From positions 1 through 6,194 of the forward strand of contig JANQJX010000116.1 of assembly GCA_028281425.1 (NCBI GenBank): a DNA stretch of 6,194 bases, written 5' to 3'. Of this stretch, positions 1-5,478 are shown piece by piece. Made by a program: the position numbers and the translations under genes. The notes beneath the pieces are model-generated. The model did no database searches. It was given only the letters and a program-made list of their open reading frames with translations, and was not told the origin of the DNA. Source of the stretch: Simkania sp. (GTDB lineage: Bacteria > Chlamydiota > Chlamydiia > Chlamydiales > Simkaniaceae). Every line of letters starts with the position of its first letter. Within the stretch, counting starts at the first letter, position 1.

Positions 1-143
1 CTCAATATATTTTTTCCTTATTCGTATAATAAATCATATATTTCATAAACACCTCATCTCATACAAAACATCTTAGCTAACTTATTATCCCATGAAAAAA
101 CCTCTTGCGTAAAAAAAATTCTTAAAAAATGTAGAAAAAAACC

Positions 144-172
144 TTAACAAACCCCTAACATATCTTTATTTT
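144..172 (+). promoter_or_regulatory. Possible sigma-70 type promoter ahead of small ORF
   Basis: TTAACA at 144-149 matches the -35 consensus in five of six bases. It is followed after exactly 17 nt by TATTTT at 167-172, a weaker -10 box (four of six). The predicted start near 179 would give a leader of about 30 nt containing an AGGA motif at 196-199, ahead of the ATG at 209. The region is very AT-rich, so a chance match is quite possible. Confidence 0.3.
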
Positions 173-208
173 TAGAAAAACCCTCCCTAAACTGCAGGAA
201 GTTAGAAA

Positions 209-448
209 ATGTCCCAGCCCATTTCTTCAATCGCAACCAAAAGCTCCCTCTTAGACTCCATCTATAAACCTCATAGAAAAGAAAACCATTCTTCGGAAAT
301 AATAAAACCCCCAAACCTTCCGAGCCTCCCAGATCCTCCTTCACTACACCCACACGCCTCAGGAAATCCGAACCCTCCAAAACCTAGGCATCCATCCCAT
401 TATATGTTCGTTGAAAATACTATCAACGGTATATTCCTCAATCTTTAA
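209..448 (+). CDS. Possible small proline-rich hypothetical protein (79 aa)
   Basis: I do not recognise this protein. The 79-residue product has a Ser/Thr/Ile-rich N-terminus (MSQPISSIATKSS) and then a proline-rich middle, roughly residues 33-63, with repeated PP, PxPP and HPxH patterns. It has no membrane segment. An AGGA motif at 196-199 lies 9 nt upstream of the ATG, and a plausible promoter sits at 144-172, which is why I list it. Such an N-terminus would suit a secreted chlamydial protein, but that is only an inference from composition. Against it, its last 30 or so codons lie antisense to a minus-strand relic (359-610) that looks more protein-like there, so the 3' part may be accidental coding. 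It could be a truncated gene or a chance ORF. Confidence 0.3.
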   Translation: MSQPISSIATKSSLLDSIYKPHRKENHSSEIIKPPNLPSLPDPPSLHPHASGNPNPPKPRHPSHYMFVENTINGIFLNL

Positions 449-719
449 ACCATCAATACTTTCCTTAAATCCTTTGATACACTTATATCTTTCAAGGTTT
501 ATTAATGATTTTTCATTTGAATCAAAAATCCCTATTAACTTTGATTCCAAAAATTTTCTATTTGATTCATTTTTATCATAGTCTACTTCATGTGTATGAT
601 CTAAATTTCTTTAACTGATTAAATTCTGATTTTAGTCCCGTATCATGATTCTTTTTTCCGTATCTTTCATCTAACAAGCGCTTCGCAAAATCTTTTCCTG
701 ACTCGTCAAATAGATTCTT
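359..719 (-). pseudogene. Frameshifted relic, first part resembling a polymorphic-toxin C-terminus
   Basis: Two minus-strand open segments in different frames read like real protein but lack a proper start. The first (719-588) encodes 43 residues including DESGKDFAKRLLDERYGKK and SEFNQLKKF, then a stop. It has no ATG and is bounded upstream by an in-frame stop at 722-720. The pattern of an A-K-R-L-L-D-x-x-Y-G stretch followed by a S-E-F/Y-N-x-L/I-K-K stretch reminds me of C-terminal modules of Rhs and other polymorphic toxins. That is recall, not a search result. The second (610-359, shifted by one base, overlapping the first by 23 nt) encodes about 83 residues including YDKNESNRKFLESKL and GLKIEEYTVDSIFNEH. 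It could be the continuation of the same gene after a one-base frameshift, or a remnant of an adjacent immunity gene. From TTG at 550 the second segment could be read as a 63-residue ORF, but no ribosome site precedes that TTG. Confidence 0.4.
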
Positions 720-822
720 TTAAAGAAACTCACCTTATGCAAAAAAGGTTCTATCTTTTCGCGCCCCCCTCGTTTTTTCAGAAAGCATCGTTTCCATCAT
801 ATGCTCCAAGAAAAAAGGGTTT

Positions 823-945
823 CCAAAGGGTCTAAAGCCCTTTGGTGGGGGCAATGGGGGCAAAGCCCCCTTTTAAGGGAGTCCCTCCCTTAATATCCCT
901 GACAAAGGGATGATCACCCCTTTGCACACTCTTTTTTGTTTTTTT
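823..945. repeat. Four-hairpin palindromic array with flanking T-tracts; probable bidirectional terminator
   Basis: Four inverted repeats follow each other closely. CCAAAGGG (823-830) pairs with CCCTTTGG (838-845). GGGGGC (856-861) pairs with GCCCCC (865-870) over an AAA loop. TTAAGGGAG (873-881) pairs with CTCCCTTAA (885-893) over a 3-nt loop. CAAAGGG (903-909) pairs with CCCTTTG (918-924). The 9-nt unit TGGGGGCAA is tandemly repeated at 846-863, giving the second hairpin an alternative left arm, and ATCCCT (895-900) can compete by pairing with AGGGAT (906-911). On the plus strand the last hairpin is followed by two T-runs (932-937 and 939-945). On the minus strand the last hairpin is followed after a few bases by T6. 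The array starts 77 nt past the epmB stop codon and would serve as its terminator. GC-rich palindrome clusters of this style occur as dispersed intergenic repeats in other bacteria. Whether this one is multicopy cannot be told from one window. Confidence 0.75.
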
Positions 946-1001
946 GTTAGGCAACCTCATCTTTCGCTATGATCTGTTTTCTTTTGCGTAAGGTGAAAAA
1001 A

Positions 1002-1994
1002 TTAAATCAAAGGAGTTTTATAAGGATGATAAGGGGTTTCGCGTACATAAGAGGGAACGGCATATCCTGGGAGAATTTTTCTTAACTGTTTGACCAAATC
1101 AAGTCCTTTTGAAAGGGGAACTTCAAAATGAAAGCTTCCTTTAACTGGATCTAATTGATGCAAGTAATAGGGGACAATTCCTTTTTGAACGACATTAAGG
1201 AAAAGCGTTTTTAGTGTCTCAACATTGTCATTTACTCCTTTTAGAAGGACGGTATGCGTCAAGAGTAAGACTCCTCTTTTTTGAAGGGCTTTTACTTTTT
1301 CAAAAAAGAGCTCATCGAGTTCCTTAGAATGATTAATATGAAAGACAAACACAACTTGAAGAGGACAAGATGCAACTATTTTTAGAAAAGAAGCGTCAAA
1401 ACGTTCGGGAATGCCAATTGGAAATCGAGTATGGAAACGAAGCAGTTTGAGATGAGAAATTTGACTTAAAGAGGCAATCAGTGAAGAAAGAACTTGATTA
1501 CTCAAAGAAAGGGGATCTCCTCCACTTAGAATCACTTCTTGAATCGTAGAGTCAGCTTTGATGATATCCAGTTCAGCTTGAAAATCGAAAGAAGGTTTTT
1601 GGTAGGGGTAATTTTGACGAAAACAGAAGCGGCAATGCATTGCACAAGCATTTGTTGTTAGAATTAAAACACGGCCTTGGTATTTTTGAAGGAGGCGATT
1701 TGTTTTTTGGAAGGAATTTTCAGACAAGGGGTCTGCTATAAAGCCTTTGCAATCTTTGGTTTCATTTTGACTTGGAATGAATTGACGTAGAAGGGGGTCA
1801 TTTAGGTTGTTTTTTTCTATTTTTCTTGCTAAACGCCTGGGAAGATTAAGGGGAAAAGAAGGAGATGTAAATATCGGGGGGGGGGATTTGATTTTGAGAA
1901 AAGAAAACAGCGTTTCCCAATCTCTAAAATTATTTTTTTGTATTTGGCGCCAATTTTCCATATTTTGGTATTTTTTGTATTTGCAAAAGAGCAT
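1002..1994 (-). CDS. epmB: EF-P beta-lysylation protein EpmB (KamA-family radical SAM lysine 2,3-aminomutase)
   Basis: EpmB is a cytosolic radical SAM, PLP-dependent enzyme that isomerises L-alpha-lysine to (R)-beta-lysine, which EpmA attaches to elongation factor P to relieve ribosome stalling at polyproline. The radical SAM cluster motif CxxxCxxC is C117, C121 and C124 (CAMHCRFCFR). SGGDPL is at 157-162, the sugar/SAM-contacting HTRFPIGIPER at 188-198, and YYLHQLDPVKGSFHF at 276-290. The C-terminal YKTPL (K326) fits the family's PLP lysine. The N-terminal LPRRLARKIEKNNLNDPLLRQF region and the YYLH..D..KG..HF form favour EpmB over catabolic KamA. Its 330 residues are close to E. coli EpmB (342). 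The start is uncertain: neither Met1 nor Met12 (ATG at 1961) has a clear ribosome site, and MENW at residue 12 aligns well with the family N-terminus. A run of ten C lies in codons 37-40. No epmA or efp gene is visible in the window. Confidence 0.93.
   Translation of the reverse strand: MLFCKYKKYQNMENWRQIQKNNFRDWETLFSFLKIKSPPPIFTSPSFPLNLPRRLARKIEKNNLNDPLLRQFIPSQNETKDCKGFIADPLSENSFQKTNRLLQKYQGRVLILTTNACAMHCRFCFRQNYPYQKPSFDFQAELDIIKADSTIQEVILSGGDPLSLSNQVLSSLIASLSQISHLKLLRFHTRFPIGIPERFDASFLKIVASCPLQVVFVFHINHSKELDELFFEKVKALQKRGVLLLTHTVLLKGVNDNVETLKTLFLNVVQKGIVPYYLHQLDPVKGSFHFEVPLSKGLDLVKQLRKILPGYAVPSYVRETPYHPYKTPLI
1876..1885 (-). repeat. C10 homopolymer inside epmB (G10 on the plus strand)
   Basis: Ten consecutive G on the plus strand read as C10 in the coding strand of epmB and encode the end of Ser37, Pro38, Pro39 and most of Pro40. 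Protein similarity to EpmB is present on both sides in the same frame, so C10 is the in-frame state. Any change not a multiple of three would truncate the enzyme. It is by far the longest G/C run in the window; the next is G7 in ispF at 4966-4972. Confidence 0.9.
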
Positions 1995-2027
1995 AAGTTT
2001 ATCTTAAATTCGTGATTGCTGTCTAAC

Positions 2028-2047
2028 CTACATTTCATATGCCTCCT
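2028..2047 (-). promoter_or_regulatory. Strong Shine-Dalgarno with ATG and start-stop pair upstream of epmB
   Basis: On the minus strand a perfect AGGAGG (2047-2042) is followed 3 nt later by ATG (2038-2036), and at 8 nt spacing by a second ATG immediately followed by TAG (2033-2028). The first ATG opens a 69-codon frame running to 1829, out of frame with epmB, crossing the epmB start and the C10 tract. The second is a minimal start-stop. The best ribosome site in the area therefore does not feed the epmB frame directly. It could be a leader that couples or tempers epmB translation, or a relic of an older start. Confidence 0.4.
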
Positions 2048-2083
2048 CTTTCGAAAATTCTACACTACAAGTGGTCAACTTGA

Positions 2084-2403
2084 GCTAACCAGCATTTTAC
2101 GCCATCCCTGGAAAAAGAGCTGCACGAGTGTTTTTTGAAAAGCCAAGAAATTTTCGAATGGATAAGTTTGCAACCTTACCGAGAGAATGGACCTGTCTTG
2201 AACTGGAGAATCCTCGTCTAAAGGAGCTTTTCTCCTTAGGCCTTAAGATAAGTCGCACCTCCTTTTGCTTTCTAAGGGTATAGTGAGTTTGCACCTTTCA
2301 CAATTTTCAAAAAAAATCTCAATCGATCCGAACAATTTTTCAGTTCAAGGCAGGCCCAGAGGATGTGGATTTTTCTGGATTAGGAACGCGAAATGCAGGT
2401 TAA
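2084..2403 (+). pseudogene. Possible plus-strand gene debris in the epmB-murA gap
   Basis: The gap 1995-2417 contains no intact gene. On the plus strand there are short open stretches with protein-like composition but no complete ORF. In one frame (2084-2218) a segment reads LEKELHECFLKSQEIFEWIS and then stops, with no start codon. In another frame (2101-2280) a segment includes MDKFATLPREW and NPRLKELFSLG before two stops. The same second frame resumes at 2317-2403 with IFQFKAGPEDVDFSGLGTRN and a stop. I do not recognise any family. An imperfect hairpin (2218-2239, AAGGAG/CTCCTT core) lacks a T-tract on either strand. The best reading is an eroded gene or genes, but chance is not excluded. 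Confidence 0.25.
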
Positions 2404-2417
2404 AGCTTTGTGATAAG

Positions 2418-3806
2418 TTAAGAAGCAGGACTTAGATGAAGAGCAAAGGGCTCTTTTTTAGGAGATGCTTCTTTTTCCTTAAGCTCAATTCTCTCGATAT
2501 CAGCTCCTAAAGCATTTAATTTCAATTCAAGAGTTTCATAGCCTCGGTCAAGATAATGAAGTCCTGTTAAGGTGCTGATTTCTTTAGCAAGAAGTGCAGC
2601 CATAACATAGGCAAATCCGGCACGGAGGTCGGGAACTTCTATTGACATTCCTTTAAAGGGAGTAGGGCCTTTAACGATTAAACTATGTTGGTAGTTTTGG
2701 GCAGCAAAGCGACAGGGTTTTTCTCCCAAACATTGGGTAAAGAGTTCTACATCTGCTCCCATTTCTTTTAAGATTTTGATGTAGCCAAAACGGTTTTCAT
2801 ATACCGTTTCATGGATCACAGAAGTGCCATGTGCTTGAGTGAGTAAAGTGACAAAAGGTTGTTGCCAGTCGGTTAAAAACCCAGGATGAACACCGGTTTC
2901 GAGATGAAGCCCTCCTTTGAGAGGGCCTTGATAATAAAATTCAATGCCATCATTTTTTACAGAAAATCCTCCATTAATGGCTCTTAGCTTATTTAAAAAA
3001 ATAATCAAATGAGATTGTTTTGCTCCTTCAACAAAGACTCTTCCCTTTGTACTAATTGCTGCCATTCCAAAAGAGGCTGCTTCAATACGATCTGTTAGAA
3101 CGGTATGTTCCACTTCATAAAATTTTTTCGTTTCTTCAATATGAATTTGTCGGTTTACATCGACATGAATAATAGCTCCGAGTTTTTGCAAAAATAAAAT
3201 AAGATCGATCACTTCCGGTTCAATGGCAGCATTTTGAATGACCGTTTTGCCCTTTGCTCTGCAGGCGGCTAAAATGGCATTTTCTGTAGCCATCACAGAA
3301 GGAAAGGGAAACTTGATGATCGCTCCTTCTAACCCCTCTTTAGCATGTGCATAATAAGAGCATTCTTTTTTGATGACGCGCTCTTCAACTTTTGCTCCTA
3401 ATTTTTCAAGGGCCATAATGTGGAAGTCAACAGGTCTTTTACCAATTTTGCATCCCCCAACAGTTGGAACAACAATGCTTTGTCTTGTGCGTCCTAAAAG
3501 CGCTCCCATTGTAAGAATAGGAATGCGGTTTGCTCCAGAGAAATGGAGGGGGATATAGGAAGATTTGATCTCTTTTGTGATGGCTTCCATTTTTCCTGAT
3601 TTTCTATCCCATGTCACTTCCATCCCAATTTCTGAGCAAAAATTTAATGTCATTTCTACTTCGGAGATGTTGGGAACATTAGAAAAAATACATCGTTCAT
3701 TTGAAAGAAGAGAAGCAACAAGCATTTTTGTAATGCCATTTTTGGCACCTGCAGCTTTAATACGTCCTTTTAATGGCTTTTGGCCTCTAATTTTGAATGC
3801 TTCCAT
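2418..3806 (-). CDS. murA: UDP-N-acetylglucosamine 1-carboxyvinyltransferase (MurA), chlamydial type
   Basis: MurA transfers enolpyruvate from PEP to UDP-GlcNAc in the cytosol, the first committed step of peptidoglycan synthesis. The 462 residues span the whole two-domain EPT fold (E. coli 419; chlamydial forms are longer). K22-N23 lie in AGAKN. The catalytic loop GGCKIGKRPVDFH has the active-site cysteine at C119 and R124. The aspartate base is D313 in HPGFLTDWQQPF. R339 is in YENRF, R395 in VPDLRA and R421 in LDRGYE. Many stretches resemble Chlamydia MurA, except that Chlamydia has Asp at the position of C119, a known cause of intrinsic fosfomycin resistance. Residues 441-462 form an extra charged, proline-containing tail. 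The ATG is preceded by an AGAGAG motif about 9 nt upstream and lies inside the preceding ATP-grasp gene (37-nt overlap), implying translational coupling. No convincing terminator follows it. Confidence 0.93.
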   Translation of the reverse strand: MEAFKIRGQKPLKGRIKAAGAKNGITKMLVASLLSNERCIFSNVPNISEVEMTLNFCSEIGMEVTWDRKSGKMEAITKEIKSSYIPLHFSGANRIPILTMGALLGRTRQSIVVPTVGGCKIGKRPVDFHIMALEKLGAKVEERVIKKECSYYAHAKEGLEGAIIKFPFPSVMATENAILAACRAKGKTVIQNAAIEPEVIDLILFLQKLGAIIHVDVNRQIHIEETKKFYEVEHTVLTDRIEAASFGMAAISTKGRVFVEGAKQSHLIIFLNKLRAINGGFSVKNDGIEFYYQGPLKGGLHLETGVHPGFLTDWQQPFVTLLTQAHGTSVIHETVYENRFGYIKILKEMGADVELFTQCLGEKPCRFAAQNYQHSLIVKGPTPFKGMSIEVPDLRAGFAYVMAALLAKEISTLTGLHYLDRGYETLELKLNALGADIERIELKEKEASPKKEPFALHLSPAS

Positions 3807-4861
3807 TGAGTGATTCTCTCTAATTTAAGTTGTTTATGAAAAAGGATGATACAGTCTTTTGACATCATAAGCTTTTTGGGTAAAAGCCCTTCTTCTTTTG
3901 TTTGAATATAGCTAAGAGCAATAAGATTGTGCCCTTTTTTTTTAAGAAGTTTTAAAGCAAGCCATCCCATTGTTTTACGTGGATTGATTTCAACAATAGG
4001 ATGTAGTCTAAGTTCTTTTTTTAAAGGGTGCTTATAAATCATAGCATCCAAGCCTAAGAAACCATAAAATCCTTTTTCTGCAATCAGCGAAGGAGGGGCT
4101 TGGGCTTTTTCTAAATGCTCTTCGAAAAAAGGGTTTCTAGGACCAAAGAGTTCTTCTGCATGTCCTGCAATTGTGCGTTTATATGTTCCTGATGGATGGT
4201 TTTCCATAATGGTGGTCCCGAGGAATAAAATATCTTGGTTTTTAGTGATCTCCCATTGGGTACTAAAGTCAAGACATCTTTCAACCCAAGGTTCTCCGAT
4301 TACAGGGTCTCCTTCTGCAAATGCTTTTTGAATTTTTTGTTCCATGTCAGGATATTCTTTTTCATATTTTAAGATAAAACGCTCTTGGCCAGCTAAACCA
4401 AAACAGGATTTAATGATTTTGGGGTAAAGCCCTTTTCTAATCCATTTTTTAACTTCTTTTATACAATGAAAAATGGTAGCCCCCATAAGAGAAGGAGTCT
4501 TTATAAACGAAAAGGCTTTTGATGTGACTTCTCTTATAACAGAAGCTGAAGGGGGAGTATAGGTGATTTCTCTTTCATCTGCCCATTTTTTACTCCTTTT
4601 CGACCATCCCCATGTTTCGAGTTGAGCCTTTTGAAAGGATGTTTTACTAAAAAGATGAAGCTGAATGGGACGGTCAAATTCTTTAGGGGGAAAATGAGTG
4701 ACAACTGCAGAGTCATTTTCTTGTGCATAGAGAAGAGGAAGAAATTGAAACTGAAGGAACATAGGATGCATCAAAAAGCTTTTACTTAAAGGAAGGGAGG
4801 AATTTGTTTTAAGCTCCCATTCGAAATTGATACTTGCAATGTGAGTGATTTTCATTGGCAT
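3770..4861 (-). CDS. ATP-grasp superfamily protein overlapping murA, substrate unknown
   Basis: The 363-residue protein looks like an ATP-grasp enzyme, a group that usually activates a carboxylate as acyl-phosphate and joins it to an amine or thiol. The N-terminal part (about 1-110) includes HPMFLQFQFLPLLYA and would be the pre-ATP-grasp domain. The central part has PKIIKSCFGLAGQERFILK (147-165), compatible with the nucleotide-binding lysine and glycine-rich loop, and GEPWVERCLDFSTQW (189-203). The C-terminal catalytic part has YGFLGLDAMIY (266-276) and VEINPRKTMG (290-299), the latter carrying the E-x-N-x-R metal/phosphate signature. There is no signal peptide or membrane segment. Two starts are possible (Met1, or Met3 at 4855); I take Met1, but neither has a strong ribosome site. 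The 3' end overlaps murA by 37 nt, so the two are almost certainly one transcript. It does not read like Ddl. The precise reaction is unknown. Confidence 0.78.
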   Translation of the reverse strand: MPMKITHIASINFEWELKTNSSLPLSKSFLMHPMFLQFQFLPLLYAQENDSAVVTHFPPKEFDRPIQLHLFSKTSFQKAQLETWGWSKRSKKWADEREITYTPPSASVIREVTSKAFSFIKTPSLMGATIFHCIKEVKKWIRKGLYPKIIKSCFGLAGQERFILKYEKEYPDMEQKIQKAFAEGDPVIGEPWVERCLDFSTQWEITKNQDILFLGTTIMENHPSGTYKRTIAGHAEELFGPRNPFFEEHLEKAQAPPSLIAEKGFYGFLGLDAMIYKHPLKKELRLHPIVEINPRKTMGWLALKLLKKKGHNLIALSYIQTKEEGLLPKKLMMSKDCIILFHKQLKLERITQWKHSKLEAKSH

Positions 4862-4883
4862 TATCTTTATCTTTTAATATAAT
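4855..4883 (+). promoter_or_regulatory. Near-consensus sigma-70 type promoter of ispF, overlapping the divergent gene start
   Basis: TTGGCA (4855-4860, five of six) is followed by exactly 17 nt and a perfect TATAAT (4878-4883). Transcription should begin about 7 nt downstream, at 4890-4891, where the A of the ispF ATG is 4891, so the mRNA would be leaderless or nearly so. No Shine-Dalgarno precedes ispF, which agrees. The -35 box lies within the first codons of the divergent ATP-grasp gene. On the minus strand, TATATT (4881-4876) overlaps the same AT box and could be that gene's -10, but its -35 match is poor. Confidence 0.65.
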
Positions 4884-4890
4884 CTAATAC

Positions 4891-5373
4891 ATGAAATTTC
4901 GAACAGGAATAGGACAAGATTCTCATCGATTTTTATCCGATATGAAAATGAAACCCTGTATCATAGGGGGGGTTTTATTTGAAGATATGCCTGGTATGGA
5001 TGCTGATTCGGATGGTGATGTGATTTTTCATGCCATTTGCAATGCCATCACATCTCTTACACATGTGCCTATTTTAGGGGGAGTCGCACGCATTCTTTGC
5101 TTGCAAAAAAGCATTATAGACAGCCGCTTTTATCTAGAAGAAGCGATGAAAACTCTTAAAAAGCAACGCATTGAATATTTAGCTCTTACCTTAGAGGGAA
5201 AGCGCCCCAAATTTCAAGATAGAAGTGGAGAGATACGACTCAGTATTTCTAAAGTTCTCAAGATAGACGAGAGTCAAGTGGGAATCACCTTTACATCAGG
5301 AGATGGGTTAACCTCTTTTGGAAAAGGAGAAGGACTTATGTGTTATTGCATTCTTACGACAGTAGAGGAGTAA
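4891..5373 (+). CDS. ispF: 2-C-methyl-D-erythritol 2,4-cyclodiphosphate synthase (IspF), chlamydial type
   Basis: IspF converts CDP-methylerythritol 2-phosphate to the cyclodiphosphate MEcPP plus CMP in the cytosolic MEP isoprenoid pathway; it acts as a trimer with a divalent metal. The 160 residues are the normal size for the family. The metal ligands are D10 and H12 (GIGQDSHRF) and H47 (SDGDVIFHAICNAI). The C-terminal nucleotide/diphosphate region is TSGDGLTSFGKGEG (135-148). Differences from E. coli are striking: the GDIG...FPDTD stretch is replaced by PILGGVARILCLQ, the His before SDGDV is Asp39, the Glu of the TTEKLG motif is Asp138, and the Arg of GRGEG is Lys145. The Chlamydia enzyme, as I remember it, shares the ILGG form, so this looks like a lineage feature rather than decay. 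An in-frame TAA at 4885-4887 fixes the start at 4891. A G7 run lies at 4966-4972. Confidence 0.95.
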   Translation: MKFRTGIGQDSHRFLSDMKMKPCIIGGVLFEDMPGMDADSDGDVIFHAICNAITSLTHVPILGGVARILCLQKSIIDSRFYLEEAMKTLKKQRIEYLALTLEGKRPKFQDRSGEIRLSISKVLKIDESQVGITFTSGDGLTSFGKGEGLMCYCILTTVEE

Positions 5374-5398
5374 CGATTTTTAGTTACCATAAATCTTA

Positions 5399-5433
5399 CC
5401 TCTGAAATATAGAGGACAGTAGGCATTTTTTTT
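5399..5433 (+). terminator. Weak candidate terminator after ispF
   Basis: CCTCT (5399-5403) pairs with AGAGG (5411-5415) over a 7-nt loop, about 25 nt past the ispF stop. A T8 run follows at 5426-5433. The stem is short and the 10-nt gap to the T-run is long for an intrinsic terminator, so this is tentative. A second small stem, GTAAC/GTTAC (5370-5374 and 5383-5387), overlaps the stop codon. Confidence 0.3.
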
Positions 5434-5478
5434 GAGAGCATCCAAAACTAAGGGCAACTCATGCTATGTATCTTATCA

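Noticed and set aside
144..380. Minus-strand 78-codon ORF rich in Gly, Phe and Trp
   Set aside because: It is the complement of the proline-rich stretch, with no ribosome site or recognisable motif.
737..835. Plus-strand 32-codon ORF running into the hairpin array
   Set aside because: No ribosome site, and its end is encoded by the first palindrome; likely accidental coding in repeat DNA.
1829..2038. 69-codon minus-strand ORF with strong AGGAGG
   Set aside because: It mostly overlaps the 5' part of epmB out of frame and its product shows no family resemblance; kept only as a possible leader signal.
2218..2239. AAGGAG/CTCCTT hairpin as a terminator
   Set aside because: No T-tract follows on either strand and the stem is short with a bulge.
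2097..2294. Minus-strand 65-codon ORF in the epmB-murA gap
   Set aside because: Basic, Ser/Arg-rich composition typical of an antisense shadow; the plus-strand frames look more protein-like.
2309..2316. A8 run (T8 on the minus strand) as the murA terminator
   Set aside because: No stable stem precedes it on the minus strand, only 3-4 bp pairings around ATCGAT.
3370..3813. Two plus-strand ORFs inside murA
   Set aside because: Antisense shadows of a well-supported conserved gene.
4534..4728. Minus-strand ORF inside the ATP-grasp gene
   Set aside because: Alternative frame of a supported gene with no family resemblance.
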